11,821 bases of DNA from Phycisphaerae bacterium (GTDB lineage: Bacteria > Planctomycetota > Phycisphaerae > Sedimentisphaerales > SG8-4), in NCBI GenBank assembly GCA_030614945.1, contig JAUXAH010000036.1, forward strand, positions 1-11,821. Direction: 5' to 3'. Shown here in pieces: positions 1-6,924 of the stretch. Positions within the stretch are counted from its first letter, which is position 1, and each line of letters begins with the position of its first letter. Position numbers and translations under genes: made by a program. The notes under the pieces were generated by a model, which was not told the origin of the DNA, did no database searches, and worked only from the letters and a program-made list of their open reading frames with translations.

Positions 1-1
1 G

Positions 2-757
2 AAGAAGATGACGCCCGAGTTGAAAGAGGTCGAAGTGCCGGTCCTCTCGAGCAAAGGCGCTCAGGATGTGGGCCTGCATATCTTCTCGACAGCCGGTCTG
101 TTGGACGGCTCCTGGTACAACCGTACGTTCTGGATGTACTCGAAGCGATGGCCCGGCTTCCAGTTAGCGAACCAGGCCCCGAAGACCGGACAGCTCCTTG
201 TGGTCGACGACAAAAAGACTTACGCCGTCCGCGTGTTCTATCGTCGGAACGTGCACAGCCTGATGTTCTTCCCGGGCAAGGAAGGTTATCTGCTGTTTGC
301 CGACCTCAATACGAACGAGCCGCAAATAGTTGGTGAGGAAGGCTCCCGTGAGCCGGTCAAATGGCTGCCTCAATCCGACTATTCACGCGCACGCGGCAAT
401 CAGGTACGAAAGCTCGAAAGCGAGGCCTTTGGACTCGACAAAATGATCGGCTATACGCGAGCGGAACGGCCGGTCTGGAAGCAGTGGCTGCCGGTTCGCA
501 TCCGCGCCATGGTGAAAGCAGGCGATACTTTGTTCGTGGCCGGCGCTCCGGATGTTTTTGATCCGAAAGACCCCTACGCCGCCTTCGAAGCGCGCAAAGG
601 AGCCCAGGTTGTGGCCATTTCGGCCAGGGATGGGAAGAAACTGTCTGAAACACCGCTTGAGTATCCCCCCGTCTTCGACGGGATGATTGCGGCCAACGGC
701 CGGTTATTCATCTCTACCCGAGACGGTCAAGTGCTGTGTATGGGCAAGAAGGATTAA
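2..757 (+). CDS. PQQ-like beta-propeller protein, C-terminal part (5' truncated)
   Basis: This is the 3' end of a gene that begins left of the window. The frame is open from base 2, so the ATG at position 8 is probably internal. The visible ~250 residues align by eye with the C-terminus of the next gene. Both contain a G-[LF]-L-D segment followed by an aromatic-rich stretch, then L/M-L-V-V-D, then A-G-D-T-L-F-x-A-G-x-P-D-V, and they end in A-A-N-G-R-L followed by G-x-V-L-C. These are the last blades of a PQQ/quinoprotein-type beta-propeller. Such repeats usually form extracytoplasmic scaffolds or binding domains; no catalytic residue can be assigned here. It lies 138 bp upstream of its paralogue on the same strand. 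The domains of the missing N-terminal part cannot be known from this window; by analogy they may match the neighbour's. Confidence 0.8.
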   Translation, partial: KKMTPELKEVEVPVLSSKGAQDVGLHIFSTAGLLDGSWYNRTFWMYSKRWPGFQLANQAPKTGQLLVVDDKKTYAVRVFYRRNVHSLMFFPGKEGYLLFADLNTNEPQIVGEEGSREPVKWLPQSDYSRARGNQVRKLESEAFGLDKMIGYTRAERPVWKQWLPVRIRAMVKAGDTLFVAGAPDVFDPKDPYAAFEARKGAQVVAISARDGKKLSETPLEYPPVFDGMIAANGRLFISTRDGQVLCMGKKD

Positions 758-771
758 ACGGAAAAGAATTA

Positions 772-874
772 GACGCTGATTACGCTGATTAACCCAGCCC
801 ATTTGCAATGGGCGGGGTTAACGCAGATATTTGATGACTTTTTATCTTTCAGCGCAATCTGCGAAATCTGCGTC
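772..874. repeat. Intergenic palindromic repeat element between the two beta-propeller genes
   Basis: The left arm GACGCTGATTACGCTGATT (772-790) and the right arm AATCTGCGAAATCTGCGTC (856-874) are inverted copies, matching at 16 of 19 positions. Each arm is itself built from two short CGC-x-GATT units. Inside the left half is a hairpin: TTAACCC (789-795) pairs with GGGTTAA (815-821), and GCCCAT (797-802) pairs with ATGGGC (808-813), with one A/G mismatch and loop TTGCA. Nothing is encoded. The arms resemble short dispersed intergenic palindromes of many bacterial genomes; copy number elsewhere is unknown. It ends 6 bp before the ribosome binding site of the next gene. Confidence 0.6.
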
Positions 875-880
875 AAAAAA

Positions 881-888
881 AAAGGAGG
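881..888 (+). promoter_or_regulatory. Ribosome binding site that fixes the start at 896
   Basis: AAAGGAGG lies 7 nt before the ATG at 896. The reading frame is open further upstream to a TTG at 803, but that extension would translate the palindromic repeat and has no ribosome binding site. Starting at 896 also places a charged-then-hydrophobic signal-like segment at the N-terminus. Confidence 0.75.
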
Positions 889-895
889 CTTCGTA

Positions 896-3800
896 ATGAC
901 TGTACGAACAAAGATAAACTGGTTTGCCACGACGGTTGTTCTGGTATTGGCGTTGGTGGTCGCTCCTTGTGTCCCTAACGTGAAGCAACGTTCCTCCTCG
1001 GAACGTAAGCAAGCGCGGCAAATCCTGGATGCGAGCGGTGTGAAAGGCGGTCTCGTCGTCCACATCGGCTGTGGGGACGGGCGTTTGACTGCTGCGCTGC
1101 GCGTGAATGACAGTTACCTGGTTCATGGCCTGGATGCAGATGCGCGGAATGTGGAAAAAGCCCGCGAGCACATCCAGTCACTCAAGCTCTATGGCAAGGT
1201 GTCGGTCGACCGGTGGAGAGGCAAGCACCTTCCGTACATCGAGAATCTTGTCAACCTCGTCGTGTCGGAGCCCGGCAGCCTTCCTGACGGGATTGAAGTC
1301 CCGATGGACGAGGTTCTGCGAGTCCTGGCTCCCAACGGCGTGGCGTACATCAAGACCGGCAGCAAGTGGACGAAGACCGTCAAGCCCCGGCCCGACAACA
1401 TTGACGAGTGGACGCACTATATGCACGATCCCACCAACAACGCCGTCGCCCATGACACCGCGATCGGTCCGCTCAGGCATCTTCAATGGGAAGCCGGCCC
1501 CCGATACTCCCGTCACCACGAGTTTACCACCAGTGTGGCCGCCGTAGTCTCGGCGCAGGGTCGAATATTCTCCCTCATGGATATGGGCAGTCGTGCATCG
1601 ATCCACATGCCGTCCAAATGGACGCTGACCGCACGCGATGCGTTCAACGGCATTACTCTTTGGCAGCGGCCCATCGAGTCCTGGTTCAATCACCTCTGGC
1701 CCCTGAAAGACGGTCCCGCACAGCCTCCCCGGCGATTGGTTGCCGTCGGAGACTCTGTCTATGTTACGCTCGGTCTGGAGGCGCCGGTCAGCAGGCTGGA
1801 CGCAGCCACCGGAGAGCTTTTGAAAACCTACGCAGGCACCGAATTTACCGAAGAGATACTGTTGTCGGAAGGCACGCTGTTTCTCCTGAAAAACAGCGAG
1901 TCAATGAACCCGGCAGACTATTATCCCAAACTGATGGTATGCTGGGATGAAAAGAACCGGACGATGAAGAAGTCGGAAGGCTGGCTGCTCAAACCCGACA
2001 AACGCGCTGTCATCGCACTTGACGCCGGTTCGGGCCGGACATTGTGGAAAACCGATTATCCGGTCGAACCGCTGACCCTGACGGTCGACGAAAGAAGCGT
2101 CTATTTCCACAACTGGAACGAGGTCGTATGTCTGGACCGAAAGACCGGCGAGGAAAGGTGGCGGTCGGAACCTGTGGCTCAAAGGAAAAGTATGGGTTAC
2201 GTCTACGGCCCGACGCTGGTGGCTTATGATGACGTGGTGTTATTTGCAGACGGCAGGCTCAAACGAAGAATCACCGCTCTTTCAAAAACCGACGGCAGGA
2301 AACTCTGGCAGGCCCCGCACTACCGGGCCGGTCACGCCGGTTCTCCGGAGGACCTGTTTGTGATCGACGGCCTGGTCTGGTGCGGAAAGATCGCCGGCCC
2401 TGGGGACTCAGGCGTCTGTACGGGTCGCGATCCGAAAACCGGTGAGGTCAAGCGGGAATTTAGCGCGGACATCAATACTTACTGGTTCCACCATCGTTGC
2501 TATCGGGCAAAGGCCACCGACGAATACATACTCGCTTCCCGAACGGGAATAGAGTTCATTGACATCCGCACAAAGCAATGGGAGGCCCACCACTGGGTCC
2601 GCGGCGCCTGCTCATACGGCATCCTGCCCTGCAACGGATTAATATACGCCCCGCCAAGTCCGTGTGCGTGCTATCTGGAGACGAAAGTCCACGGCTTCTC
2701 CGCACTGGCGCCCGCGTCGCAACGGATGTTCGGCCACGTTGCTCCCGCCGGCAAACGACTATTCAAGGGTCCGGCTTACGGCAAGAAGATAGACGTACGT
2801 GCCGAAGAAAGCGGCTGGCCCACGTATCGACACGATGCAGGCCGCAGCGGAGCGACAACAACCAAAGTGAATACTCCGTTGGCCGAAAAATGGAAGGTGA
2901 ACCTGGGCGGGGCGCTGACAAGCCCCGTGATCGCAGGCGGCAGGGTCTATATTGCATCGAAGGACACACACACCCTCTATGCATTGAGTGCGGATCGCGG
3001 TGAGAAGGTTTGGACGTTTACCGCCGGGGCAGAGGTGGATTCGCCGCCCACAGTGTATCGCAGTCGGGTGATCTTCGGCTCGGCTGACGGTTACGTGTAC
3101 TGCCTCAGGGGCGCCGATGGGGCTCTGGTCTGGCGATTCAGGGCCGCGCCGCACGACGCAAGGCTCGTATCCTACGGGCGTCTTCAGTCGGTCTGGCCGG
3201 TCCACGGGTCGGTCCTGATACACAAAGGCGTCGTTTACTGCGTGGCGGGTCGGTCAACGTTCCTCGACGGAGGGCTGAGGTTCTGCCGTCTGGATGCGCT
3301 GACGGGACGCATACTCTCAGAAGGTGTTCTCGACGACCAGCAGAACCCTCAAAAGGACGTAAAAGTGCTGAACATGCCGGTAGGCCTGCCGGACATCCTC
3401 TCCTGCGACGGCAAGGCGGTTTACATGCGCGCCCAGGCCTTCGACCTCGAGGGCAAGCGGATGCAGACCATCGATCCGAAGACGGATCCGACGGAACGAG
3501 CTACGCTTCAGTTGGGTCCCAATGCCCACCTGTTCAGCCCGACGGGCTTCCTTGACGATGACGCCTGGCACAGGTCCTACTGGCTTTACGGCCGGACATT
3601 TTCATCGGGCTGCAATTGGTGGTATCGGGCGGGGCGGTATGCTCCTGCGGGGCGTATGTTGGTTGTCGATTCGGATCGGGTGTATGGTTTTGGGCGCGAG
3701 CCGGGGCTTTTCGTGTGGTCGCCTGTATTGGAGAATCACCTGTTTTGCTCGGCGAGGCAGGCTGATGCCGAGTCGATTGCGAGGGTGAAAAAGTGGAGTC

Positions 3801-4216
3801 AGAAATCGGGTCGGTCTGCGATCTTTAACCGTAAGTTTACACGACATGCTGCTTTGGAGAGTCGGCTTGCGCCGGAATTGCATTGGTCTGTTGCTCAGCA
3901 GCCTCTGCACGCACGGGCTATGATCCTCGCCGGCGATACGCTTTTCATTGCGGGCCCGCCGGACGTATTGAATGAGGATGACGCCTTCAACCGCCCCGGC
4001 GATCCAAAAGTAAAGGCCAAAATACTTGCCCAGGACGCCGCCTACGAGGGAAAAAGCCCCGCCGTGCTCATGGCGGTTTCGGCGGCAAAAGGCAAAAAGC
4101 TGTTTCGACTCGATCTGCCCGCTCCACCCGTATGGGACGGCATGGCCGCCGCAAACGGTCGGCTGTATCTTGCGACCAAAAACGGCAAAGTGCTGTGTTT
4201 TGAAGGTAACCGGTAG
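896..4216 (+). CDS. Large exported-looking protein: methyltransferase-like domain fused to PQQ-type beta-propeller
   Basis: This 1106-residue protein starts at the ATG behind AAAGGAGG. Residues 1-7 are basic and residues 8-24 hydrophobic, resembling a signal peptide or anchor. Residues ~40-165 look like a class I SAM-dependent methyltransferase. They have an intact glycine motif V-V-H-I-G-C-G-D-G (54-62), an acidic motif II H-G-L-D-A-D (77-82) and a late E-V-L-R-V-L-A-P-N-G. A linker with D-E-W-T-H-Y-M-H-D-P (170-179) and N-N-A-V leads into beta-propeller repeats. A second propeller block starts at W-P-T-Y-R-H-D-A-G-R (641-650), with repeated D-x-x-x-G-x-x-x-W segments such as A-D-G-A-L-V-W. 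The C-terminus matches the upstream gene. The substrate is unknown. It may be a periplasmic or surface protein, but a SAM-binding domain behind a signal peptide is odd, so that domain could be structural. The call of repeats is firm; function is not. Confidence 0.85.
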   Translation: MTVRTKINWFATTVVLVLALVVAPCVPNVKQRSSSERKQARQILDASGVKGGLVVHIGCGDGRLTAALRVNDSYLVHGLDADARNVEKAREHIQSLKLYGKVSVDRWRGKHLPYIENLVNLVVSEPGSLPDGIEVPMDEVLRVLAPNGVAYIKTGSKWTKTVKPRPDNIDEWTHYMHDPTNNAVAHDTAIGPLRHLQWEAGPRYSRHHEFTTSVAAVVSAQGRIFSLMDMGSRASIHMPSKWTLTARDAFNGITLWQRPIESWFNHLWPLKDGPAQPPRRLVAVGDSVYVTLGLEAPVSRLDAATGELLKTYAGTEFTEEILLSEGTLFLLKNSESMNPADYYPKLMVCWDEKNRTMKKSEGWLLKPDKRAVIALDAGSGRTLWKTDYPVEPLTLTVDERSVYFHNWNEVVCLDRKTGEERWRSEPVAQRKSMGYVYGPTLVAYDDVVLFADGRLKRRITALSKTDGRKLWQAPHYRAGHAGSPEDLFVIDGLVWCGKIAGPGDSGVCTGRDPKTGEVKREFSADINTYWFHHRCYRAKATDEYILASRTGIEFIDIRTKQWEAHHWVRGACSYGILPCNGLIYAPPSPCACYLETKVHGFSALAPASQRMFGHVAPAGKRLFKGPAYGKKIDVRAEESGWPTYRHDAGRSGATTTKVNTPLAEKWKVNLGGALTSPVIAGGRVYIASKDTHTLYALSADRGEKVWTFTAGAEVDSPPTVYRSRVIFGSADGYVYCLRGADGALVWRFRAAPHDARLVSYGRLQSVWPVHGSVLIHKGVVYCVAGRSTFLDGGLRFCRLDALTGRILSEGVLDDQQNPQKDVKVLNMPVGLPDILSCDGKAVYMRAQAFDLEGKRMQTIDPKTDPTERATLQLGPNAHLFSPTGFLDDDAWHRSYWLYGRTFSSGCNWWYRAGRYAPAGRMLVVDSDRVYGFGREPGLFVWSPVLENHLFCSARQADAESIARVKKWSQKSGRSAIFNRKFTRHAALESRLAPELHWSVAQQPLHARAMILAGDTLFIAGPPDVLNEDDAFNRPGDPKVKAKILAQDAAYEGKSPAVLMAVSAAKGKKLFRLDLPAPPVWDGMAAANGRLYLATKNGKVLCFEGNR

Positions 4217-4270
4217 TTAGCACCAGACCTCCCTCCGTAAGGACTCCCAAGGACGACTCGACTCGCTTAA

Positions 4271-4295
4271 CGAGATACGAGATACGATATACGAG
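4271..4295. repeat. Tandem heptamer CGAGATA, about 3.5 copies
   Basis: CGAGATA, CGAGATA, CGATATA and CGAG follow one another without gaps. It is a microsatellite-like tract with one two-base-variant unit. Function unknown. Confidence 0.7.
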
Positions 4296-4299
4296 CGGC

Positions 4300-4321
4300 G
4301 AAATTGCTTGACAGCAATTTC
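4300..4321. repeat. Perfect 9-bp inverted repeat (hairpin)
   Basis: GAAATTGCT (4300-4308) pairs with AGCAATTTC (4313-4321) across the loop TGAC. A further GCAATTT copy follows shortly after. It could be a weak terminator for the preceding gene, but no T-run follows. Confidence 0.5.
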
Positions 4322-4559
4322 ACTTGCTGCAATTTGGTACGGGGACGAAGCGGAGGAATCTGTTGAATGTGCTTCGCCGAAAGCGAATCAAAAAGTTAAA
4401 CTTATTTATTAGAAACGGCACTACTAAAGTCCGACAATGGTCTTTTATTAGCAACTAAAGAACTCTTGATAGTCGTAACGCTCAATTTCCCGAAAAATAC
4501 ATGACAAACAACCAAAATCGTAGGGTGGGGCTCGCGGACTAAACACTTACAAAAAGTAG

Positions 4560-4588
4560 TTGAACTGTCTGGCCAATTCCGTTATAGT
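4560..4588 (+). promoter_or_regulatory. Candidate sigma70-type promoter
   Basis: TTGAAC (4560-4565) and TATAGT (4583-4588) are separated by exactly 17 bp, each one or two bases from consensus. It lies at the start of the AT-rich polysaccharide region, about 66 bp before the doubtful frame at 4655. Predicted from spacing and sequence only. Confidence 0.45.
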
Positions 4589-4654
4589 GGTAATCTAAAA
4601 ACCTGAGAATGGAAGCGTTTAAGGGTATTTGGTGAAATATTTGATTGACGGATC

Positions 4655-5008
4655 ATGAAAACATTCGTTGTAAATAAATTTTACCCGCCTGATGCAACCG
4701 CTATCGGCTACAAACTGACTATGACAGCTGGCTGTCTGCTTAACTACGTATCATTTTGTGTCGCCGCTGTCTGGAAATTACTTCTCCTGCTTTCTTGGCA
4801 TGTGCATATGGCTGTAACCACCCTTGCCTTTGTCATGCTGCGTAGTATTTTACAACTTTTGCTTAAAAATCCCCAGCAGGTCTTTCAAATTATCAAACTG
4901 TGTATAGGGGTTTCCATGTCTTACAGCGTATTAAAAACAGGAAATTTATTGCTTTGCAACCTCGTGAATAATCCATTTGGTACTCTGATTGAGACAGTTG
5001 ATACCTAA
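4655..5008 (+). CDS. Hypothetical 117-residue hydrophobic protein or glycosyltransferase remnant
   Basis: I do not recognise this as a complete known protein. The first ~18 residues (K-T-F-V-V-N-K-F-Y-P-P-D-A-T-A-I-G-Y) resemble the N-terminus of family 4 glycosyltransferases of the WbuB type, which typically begin with a beta strand, N-x-F/Y-x-P-P-D and then A-T-G. After that the resemblance fades into leucine-rich, cysteine-containing sequence, and the frame ends far short of the ~350-400 residues of a real glycosyltransferase. No good ribosome binding site precedes the ATG. The segment L-L-L-K-N-P-Q-Q-V-F near residue 70 is vaguely like the middle of such enzymes. It may be a decayed gene at the edge of the locus, a small membrane protein, or a chance open frame. 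Other frames across the interval are broken by stops. Confidence 0.3.
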   Translation: MKTFVVNKFYPPDATAIGYKLTMTAGCLLNYVSFCVAAVWKLLLLLSWHVHMAVTTLAFVMLRSILQLLLKNPQQVFQIIKLCIGVSMSYSVLKTGNLLLCNLVNNPFGTLIETVDT

Positions 5009-5083
5009 CATGGCCTCTGATGTTTTGATTACTTGGTGGCGAGAGTTGCTTTTTACCCGAAAGGCATTTCACTGCACCCGACA

Positions 5084-5095
5084 GGGACGGAGTCT
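5084..5095 (+). repeat. GGGACGGAGTCT motif, copy 1
   Basis: The identical 12-mer in the same orientation recurs at 6388-6399, on the other side of the Wzz gene. Copy 1 has the context CAGGGACGGAGTCTAAATTG. It resembles short GGGGACGG-type sequences scattered in many genomes, sometimes near REP-associated transposases (recalled, not checked). Confidence 0.55.
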
Positions 5096-5108
5096 AAATT
5101 GACAGCAG

Positions 5109-5117
5109 TGTTATAAT
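5109..5117 (+). promoter_or_regulatory. Candidate extended -10 promoter upstream of the Wzz gene
   Basis: TGTTATAAT is an exact extended -10 element (TGn plus consensus TATAAT). A TTGACA at 5099-5104 is only 7 bp away and so cannot serve as its -35. Transcription would start near 5124, giving a leader of about 60 nt before the ATG at 5186. Confidence 0.4.
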
Positions 5118-5185
5118 GTGCGCTGTTTAGCATTTAAATAAAACATTCATGCTTTTCTTTATAGCTATATCGGGAGGTCAATAAT

Positions 5186-6328
5186 ATGGCGAGTTTAGAA
5201 AATGATAGTTCAAAGAAGCAAACTACTGATGATGTTAAGGAAGAAGCGAGGATTTACGAAGATGAGATAAATCTGATAGATTATTTCCGAGTTCTTTGGA
5301 AACGGAAACGGTTCATTTTCGTAGCTTCTGTATTGCCGCCTTTAGTGGTAGGGTTGGCCATATTCCTTTGGCCAAGAGATTATAAAATTACCTTCACTTA
5401 TAATATGGGACTGGGCGAAAAAGCCTTCAAGGTACTTGAGGATACGTTTTACAGCACGGAGAATTTGGAAAAGCTTGCCGAAAAATTGCAAGCAAACGGT
5501 TTTAACGAATATGCTAAAAGAATAGCAGAGGTCGGAACCGATGAAGGCTTAAAAGGGTTTGTTTCCTTCGAAATTTCACCGGGCTCTCTTTTAGTTATGC
5601 GAGTGGGGGCAAAATCTGAAGAAAATATCCGGGAAATAGCCTCGGTTTGCAGAAACAATTTCGAACAGATCATACCTTTATATTCAGAGAGAGAGGAACT
5701 AAATAGCAAGATTATAAGCTTTAAGGAAAAGATAGCTGGCATCGAAGAAACAAGATACACGTTAAACCTGGAGTTAGAAAGGAAAAAATCCACTTTGGAG
5801 AAGCTGAAGAATTCGGGCACTGAAGACTTAAGCAGATTGCCAAGTGACATCGTCCTGCAGTTCGATAATGTAGGAGATAATAGTGCCTACGTGCCTTTAC
5901 CATACCAAATACAGGCCGCAGAGACACAGTTAATTAATCTCGAAGAGCAAATTAGGGCCAACAAAGAAATGTACACCTATTACACAGATTTGCTCAACTT
6001 GAATGAAAAGCTCTTCAGCTATATAAAGAAGGTGATGCCTTCTTATTCTACGCTTGAGCAGTTCCACTCGTTTTTAACCAATACATTGGCCGAGTACAAT
6101 GAGAACGAGCAGCAACTGCTGGACTATTTGAAAGCTTATATCAAAAGAATAGAGAATAAGGCAGCGAATGTTATACCGCTCGTAGAAAAGCCAAAGGTTT
6201 ATCCTGTTGCTAGGGGCACAGTCAAGAGGAGCGGTATTGTATTTGCGGTATCATTGATGATATCGATATTTGCAGCATTCTTATTAGAAAATCTTAAAAA
6301 AGCCAAGCTCAGGCTTCTTAGCAGCTAA
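5186..6328 (+). CDS. Wzz-type polysaccharide chain-length determinant (polysaccharide co-polymerase)
   Basis: This inner-membrane protein of 380 residues has the standard Wzz layout: a cytoplasmic N-terminus with the Y/D-x-I-x-L-I-D-Y-F-R-V-L-W-K-R segment (24-40), a first membrane segment (43-61), a long periplasmic part rich in charged coiled coil (about 160-210 and 245-330), a proline-containing P-L-V-E-K-P-K-V-Y-P (331-340) and a second membrane segment (350-368). It stops soon after, so there is no fused tyrosine kinase. Proteins of this family set the modal length of O-antigen or exopolysaccharide made by a Wzy polymerase. The start is supported by GGGAGG (5172-5177), 8 nt before the ATG. 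It opens the AT-rich locus and fits functionally with the O-antigen ligase-like gene at 9106. Family assignment is firm, the polymer is unknown. Confidence 0.88.
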   Translation: MASLENDSSKKQTTDDVKEEARIYEDEINLIDYFRVLWKRKRFIFVASVLPPLVVGLAIFLWPRDYKITFTYNMGLGEKAFKVLEDTFYSTENLEKLAEKLQANGFNEYAKRIAEVGTDEGLKGFVSFEISPGSLLVMRVGAKSEENIREIASVCRNNFEQIIPLYSEREELNSKIISFKEKIAGIEETRYTLNLELERKKSTLEKLKNSGTEDLSRLPSDIVLQFDNVGDNSAYVPLPYQIQAAETQLINLEEQIRANKEMYTYYTDLLNLNEKLFSYIKKVMPSYSTLEQFHSFLTNTLAEYNENEQQLLDYLKAYIKRIENKAANVIPLVEKPKVYPVARGTVKRSGIVFAVSLMISIFAAFLLENLKKAKLRLLSS

Positions 6329-6387
6329 TCATCTGTAGCTTAAGAGATAAAGATGCCAGCATAATCAGCTGTTAATTGCAACCCAAG

Positions 6388-6399
6388 GGGACGGAGTCT
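6388..6399 (+). repeat. GGGACGGAGTCT motif, copy 2
   Basis: Second copy of the 12-mer at 5084-5095, here in the context AAGGGGACGGAGTCTGG. It lies in the 195-bp gap between the Wzz gene and the Nudix gene, where I see no gene or clear terminator. Confidence 0.55.
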
Positions 6400-6695
6400 G
6401 GAAAAATTTGTAATTTATCATCAATTGTTTCTCATTGCGAAACTGCTCAACATCCGACAATCTGCAACTACCGACTGATAACTGAACGGAACCTTTATAT
6501 TATATCGAATCGAAAGTATATAAGTGGCAAATGAACCGTATGTATATTGTCTGCGTTGCAGCCAAAAGCTCGAAAGTGTCATAATACACAAGCGTACAAG
6601 ACAATACTGTCGAAGATGTGAGAAAACATTTTACATTAACCCCCTTCCGGCAGTAAGTGCTGTAGTTGTGAATGACAAAAGACAGGTTCTTCTTG

Positions 6696-6700
6696 TATTA
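6696..6700. repeat. Left target-site duplication TATTA
   Basis: TATTA directly precedes the left inverted repeat and is repeated exactly after the right one (6920-6924). One copy is needed to restore the Nudix frame, as expected of a target duplication. Confidence 0.85.
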
Positions 6701-6919
6701 CCTGAATTTTGCACGAGAACGGTCACATTTTTTTTACAAAATGCTGCTATATGCCCTTTCCGTTGGGCATATCCGTGCAAAAAAAAAATTGCACGCTCGT
6801 AACTCTTTAACCAATAAGGTGATACAACCACGTTATTGAACACTACTGTTTTACCCCCTTTTTTGGGGGTTCTGTGAGGATATTCAACTCAGAAACCAAA
6901 ACATGGTGCAAAATTCAGG
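6701..6919. mobile_element. MITE-like non-autonomous element inside the Nudix gene
   Basis: This 219-bp element begins CCTGAATTTTGCAC (6701-6714) and ends with its perfect reverse complement GTGCAAAATTCAGG (6906-6919), flanked by TATTA duplications. It encodes no transposase. The interior holds several hairpins: ATATGCCC/GGGCATAT (6749-6772), CGTGCAA/TTGCACG around an A8 loop (6774-6795), ACCCCC/GGGGGT around a T6 loop (6853-6870) and an imperfect GGTTCTG/CAGAAACC (6868-6897). The TTTTGCACG core of the terminal repeat recurs subterminally in part (TTGCACG at 6789-6795 and its complement at 6774-6780), possibly transposase binding sites. The parent insertion sequence family cannot be named with confidence; a 5-bp duplication and ends starting CCTG limit the options. 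Confidence 0.88.
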
Positions 6920-6924
6920 TATTA
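6920..6924. repeat. Right target-site duplication TATTA
   Basis: Exact second copy of the TATTA at 6696-6700, immediately after the right terminal inverted repeat. The Nudix reading frame resumes at AGA (6925). Confidence 0.85.

Larger units (their letters stand above)
4217..4559. other. Non-coding junction between GC-richer and AT-rich regions
   Basis: No convincing gene is seen. It contains a degenerate tandem heptamer (4271-4295), a perfect 9-bp hairpin (4300-4321), a GGGGACG motif (4341-4347) related to the motif found on both sides of the Wzz gene, and a 5-bp hairpin TTCGC/GCGAA (4373-4387). From about 4390 the base composition becomes clearly AT-rich. No U-rich terminator follows any of the hairpins. 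Confidence 0.6.

Noticed and set aside
803..895. A 31-residue N-terminal extension of the large gene from TTG 803
   Set aside because: It would translate the palindromic repeat and lacks a ribosome binding site, whereas AAAGGAGG precedes the ATG at 896.
1178..1693. Long antisense open frames opposite the GC-richer beta-propeller gene
   Set aside because: They are shadows of a GC-rich coding frame, with no ribosome binding site or recognisable domain.
5099..5117. TTGACA and TATAAT as a paired -35/-10 promoter
   Set aside because: The spacer is only 7 bp; the TATAAT is kept only as an extended -10 element.
6524..6802. A separate 92-residue zinc-ribbon protein
   Set aside because: Its last 34 residues are translated from the inserted element; only the first 59 belong to the Nudix protein.
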